This document shows positions 15,401 through 16,933 of a stretch of 16,933 bases of DNA, piece by piece. Under the pieces are notes generated by a model that searched no databases, was not told the origin of the DNA, and saw only the letters and a program-made list of their open reading frames with translations. The stretch is from CAYOVG01 sp964407285 (lineage in GTDB: Bacteria; Desulfobacterota; Syntrophobacteria; Syntrophobacterales; Syntrophobacteraceae): assembly GCA_964407285.1 (NCBI GenBank), contig CAYOVG010000133.1, positions 1-16,933 of the forward strand. The letters run 5' to 3'. Position 1 is the first letter of the stretch; each line of letters opens with the position of its first letter. A program made the translations under genes and the position numbers.

Positions 15401-16351
15401 CTACGACGCCTCCCTCAGGAAACTGCCGATCACCGGCAATACCTCTTCGTGCTTCTCTTCATGCGGAAAGTGACCGCACCGCCCGATCGTGACCATTTTC
15501 GAGCGCGGGATTGCCTTGTGCAGCCGCCGGCCTATCTCCAGGGGAACGATTTCATCCTCCGTTCCCCATATCAGTAATGTCGGAACATCGATCATCCCGA
15601 ACTTCGAAGAAAACTCGCCGATGTCCGGCGGTACGATCTGCTTCGCGGTCTGCGTGATGGAGTACTTGCCTCCGGGCATGTCGAGCGCTCTCGCGTATTC
15701 GATGACGGAGTCTTCCGGAATGGGGTTCTCGGGGGCGAACGCTTTCTTGAGTATGGACCGGACCAGGGTGGGGGAGGGCAGTGTGGCGAGTCCCAGGCGG
15801 CCGATCACTTTGGTCCGCAGGGCCCTGATGAAATCGGGCAGGGGCTGGTCATAGCAGATGGGGTCGATCAGAATGAGCCGCTTGAGAACGGTCTTGTCGT
15901 TTTCGGTCAGGTACATGGCGGAAGCGAGCGCCACCCCGCCGCCGAATGAATGGCCCACGAGAGTCACGTTCTTCAGGTTCCTCTTCTTGATGAATCCGCA
16001 CAGCAGCGCAGCCTGATCGTAGATCGAGTAGCGGCCGTCCTCGGGCTTCGGCGAGTTGCCGAATCCCTTGAGGTCGAGGAGCACTACCTTGTGCTGATCC
16101 GCCAGCGCGGGGGCGATGTGCCTCCACGTGTACATGGAGACGCCGAAGTCGTGCAGGAAGATAATCGGATCACCCTCGCCGGTTGTCCTCGTGTAAAGAT
16201 CCATGTACCCGGCCCTGTTGCCGATCATGTCGTTTCTAAAGCTGTTCCACGTGGATAGCTCTCCGGGCAGGGCATGCCGGGGGAAAATACAGCTCAACAG
16301 AAGACTGATCATAACAGCCGGCGGTACCGATCTCGAAATCCTGTATCGCAT
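15401..16351 (-). CDS. Exported alpha/beta hydrolase
   Basis: Alpha/beta-hydrolase of 316 aa from the ATG at 16351, chosen because GGAG lies 7 bases upstream (16359-16362) and a signal sequence begins there (MRYRISRS, then core VPPAVMISLLLSCIF). An in-frame ATG at 16402 would bury that signal under 17 extra residues. The LLLSC motif (C21) could act as a lipobox, so it may be a lipoprotein instead of a soluble periplasmic enzyme. Catalytic elements are intact: oxyanion-hole HDFG, nucleophile S135 in GHSFGG, acid D266 in WGTEDEIVP, and base H294 in CGHFPHEE. It resembles esterase, lipase or C-C hydrolase members of the family; the substrate cannot be read from sequence. It is transcribed toward the lipid locus and separated by the repeat island, so a link to that locus is only possible. 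Confidence 0.92.
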   Translation of the reverse strand: MRYRISRSVPPAVMISLLLSCIFPRHALPGELSTWNSFRNDMIGNRAGYMDLYTRTTGEGDPIIFLHDFGVSMYTWRHIAPALADQHKVVLLDLKGFGNSPKPEDGRYSIYDQAALLCGFIKKRNLKNVTLVGHSFGGGVALASAMYLTENDKTVLKRLILIDPICYDQPLPDFIRALRTKVIGRLGLATLPSPTLVRSILKKAFAPENPIPEDSVIEYARALDMPGGKYSITQTAKQIVPPDIGEFSSKFGMIDVPTLLIWGTEDEIVPLEIGRRLHKAIPRSKMVTIGRCGHFPHEEKHEEVLPVIGSFLREAS

Positions 16352-16933
16352 GATGTTACTCCACTGGTTGCTTAAGGAATGGCGGTAAGTGGATGGCGGC
16401 ATGGGATGGTAATCATCGTATTCCGGACAATCTCTCGCGATAGTTCCTTTCCGGAAGTTGCCGTGCGTGCGGAGGAGGCTGCGCCTCTATCGACGCTACC
16501 ATCCTCCCGGCTCGGAGCTGCCGGCGGGATCAAATCGTTGATCCGGCATGCCTCTACGGCTGAAGCACCCGTATAAGATAAGAATACCCGACCGCATTTT
16601 CATCACATGGTCGAAAGGCGGGATTCGCCGCGAGCCGTTCTGCTGATTTGGAAGTCTGATGAACAGCGTGCAAGGGAAGGGTCCCTCCCTGCGCCGGCCC
16701 TCGATGGGGAATCGGCCGGGAGCCTCTCAAATGGGGAATCCTCAACGCAAAAACACCCTTCACTAATGTTTCTCTTTGAGCTATTCTATCACCCGCTTTC
16801 ATCGAATTCTATCGGTCAATATTTGCCGACGGGGCGGGGCGGAGGTTCCGGCTTCCCGTTGGTATTCATGACATCGTCGATGCGATCGGGAATTGGCGGG
16901 AGGGGTGGCCGCATGCGGATTTTCGTCAGTTAC
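16352..16933. other. Right-end intergenic region, no supported gene
   Basis: About 580 bases upstream of the hydrolase. Base composition becomes patchier, with A+T-rich runs near 16741-16830. Only short open frames are present (82 codons at 16554-16802 and 32 codons at 16816-16914, both minus strand). Neither has a ribosome site or a recognisable domain. A 6-bp inverted repeat (16694-16699 with 16714-16719) is seen. The hydrolase promoter should lie at roughly 16370-16460, but I cannot point to a convincing -35/-10 pair. Confidence 0.5.

Noticed and set aside
16554..16802. 82-codon minus-strand open frame in the right-end region
   Set aside because: No ribosome site, no recognised domain and unlike-coding composition; kept as intergenic.
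16816..16914. 32-codon Pro-rich minus-strand open frame (begins MRPPLPPIPD)
   Set aside because: The translation looks somewhat protein-like, but it is very short, has no ribosome site, and could be chance.
1..16933. CRISPR arrays, tRNA/rRNA genes, insertion sequences, prophage genes
   Set aside because: No regularly spaced repeats, cloverleaf or rRNA-like sequence, transposase or phage motif was seen on either strand.

Overview
The window (about 58-60% G+C by eye) looks like a chromosomal stretch of an anaerobic deltaproteobacterium (Desulfobacterota/Thermodesulfobacteriota, perhaps near Syntrophobacter). This is inferred from gene content, from a PF17131-type 'outer membrane lipoprotein-sorting' protein next to a LolCDE-like ABC pair, and from GTAG-type REP hairpins. 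It is not proven. The clear signal peptides, the LolA-like protein and the outer-membrane barrel show a Gram-negative cell.

Left part (2-10707, + strand): two very large genes encode a compact iterative fatty-acid/polyketide synthase related to PUFA synthases (Pfa) and other 'secondary lipid' synthases. The first protein is cut by the left edge. It runs: end of a PfaD-type enoyl reductase, active KS, AT, one ACP, KR. The second runs: degenerate KS (chain-length-factor-like), AT, enediyne/PUFA-type DH, and a Sfp-type phosphopantetheinyl transferase. Together they hold a complete KS/AT/ACP/KR/DH/ER set plus the enzyme that activates the ACP. I see no thioesterase.

Middle part (10806-15130, + strand, short gaps, probably the same transcription unit): an ABC ATPase with an unusual HicB-like N-terminal domain, an FtsX/MacB/LolC-type permease, a secreted LolA-fold protein, and a secreted outer-membrane beta-barrel. 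This order gives a plausible inner membrane to periplasm to outer membrane route. The simplest reading of the locus is 'make a special acyl chain or lipid, then move it to the outer membrane'.

Right part: 15131-15400 is a hairpin-rich convergent intergenic region with a REP-like element and a perfect 21-bp palindrome. Then comes a minus-strand exported alpha/beta hydrolase (15401-16351). The last ~580 bases (16352-16933) hold no gene I can support.
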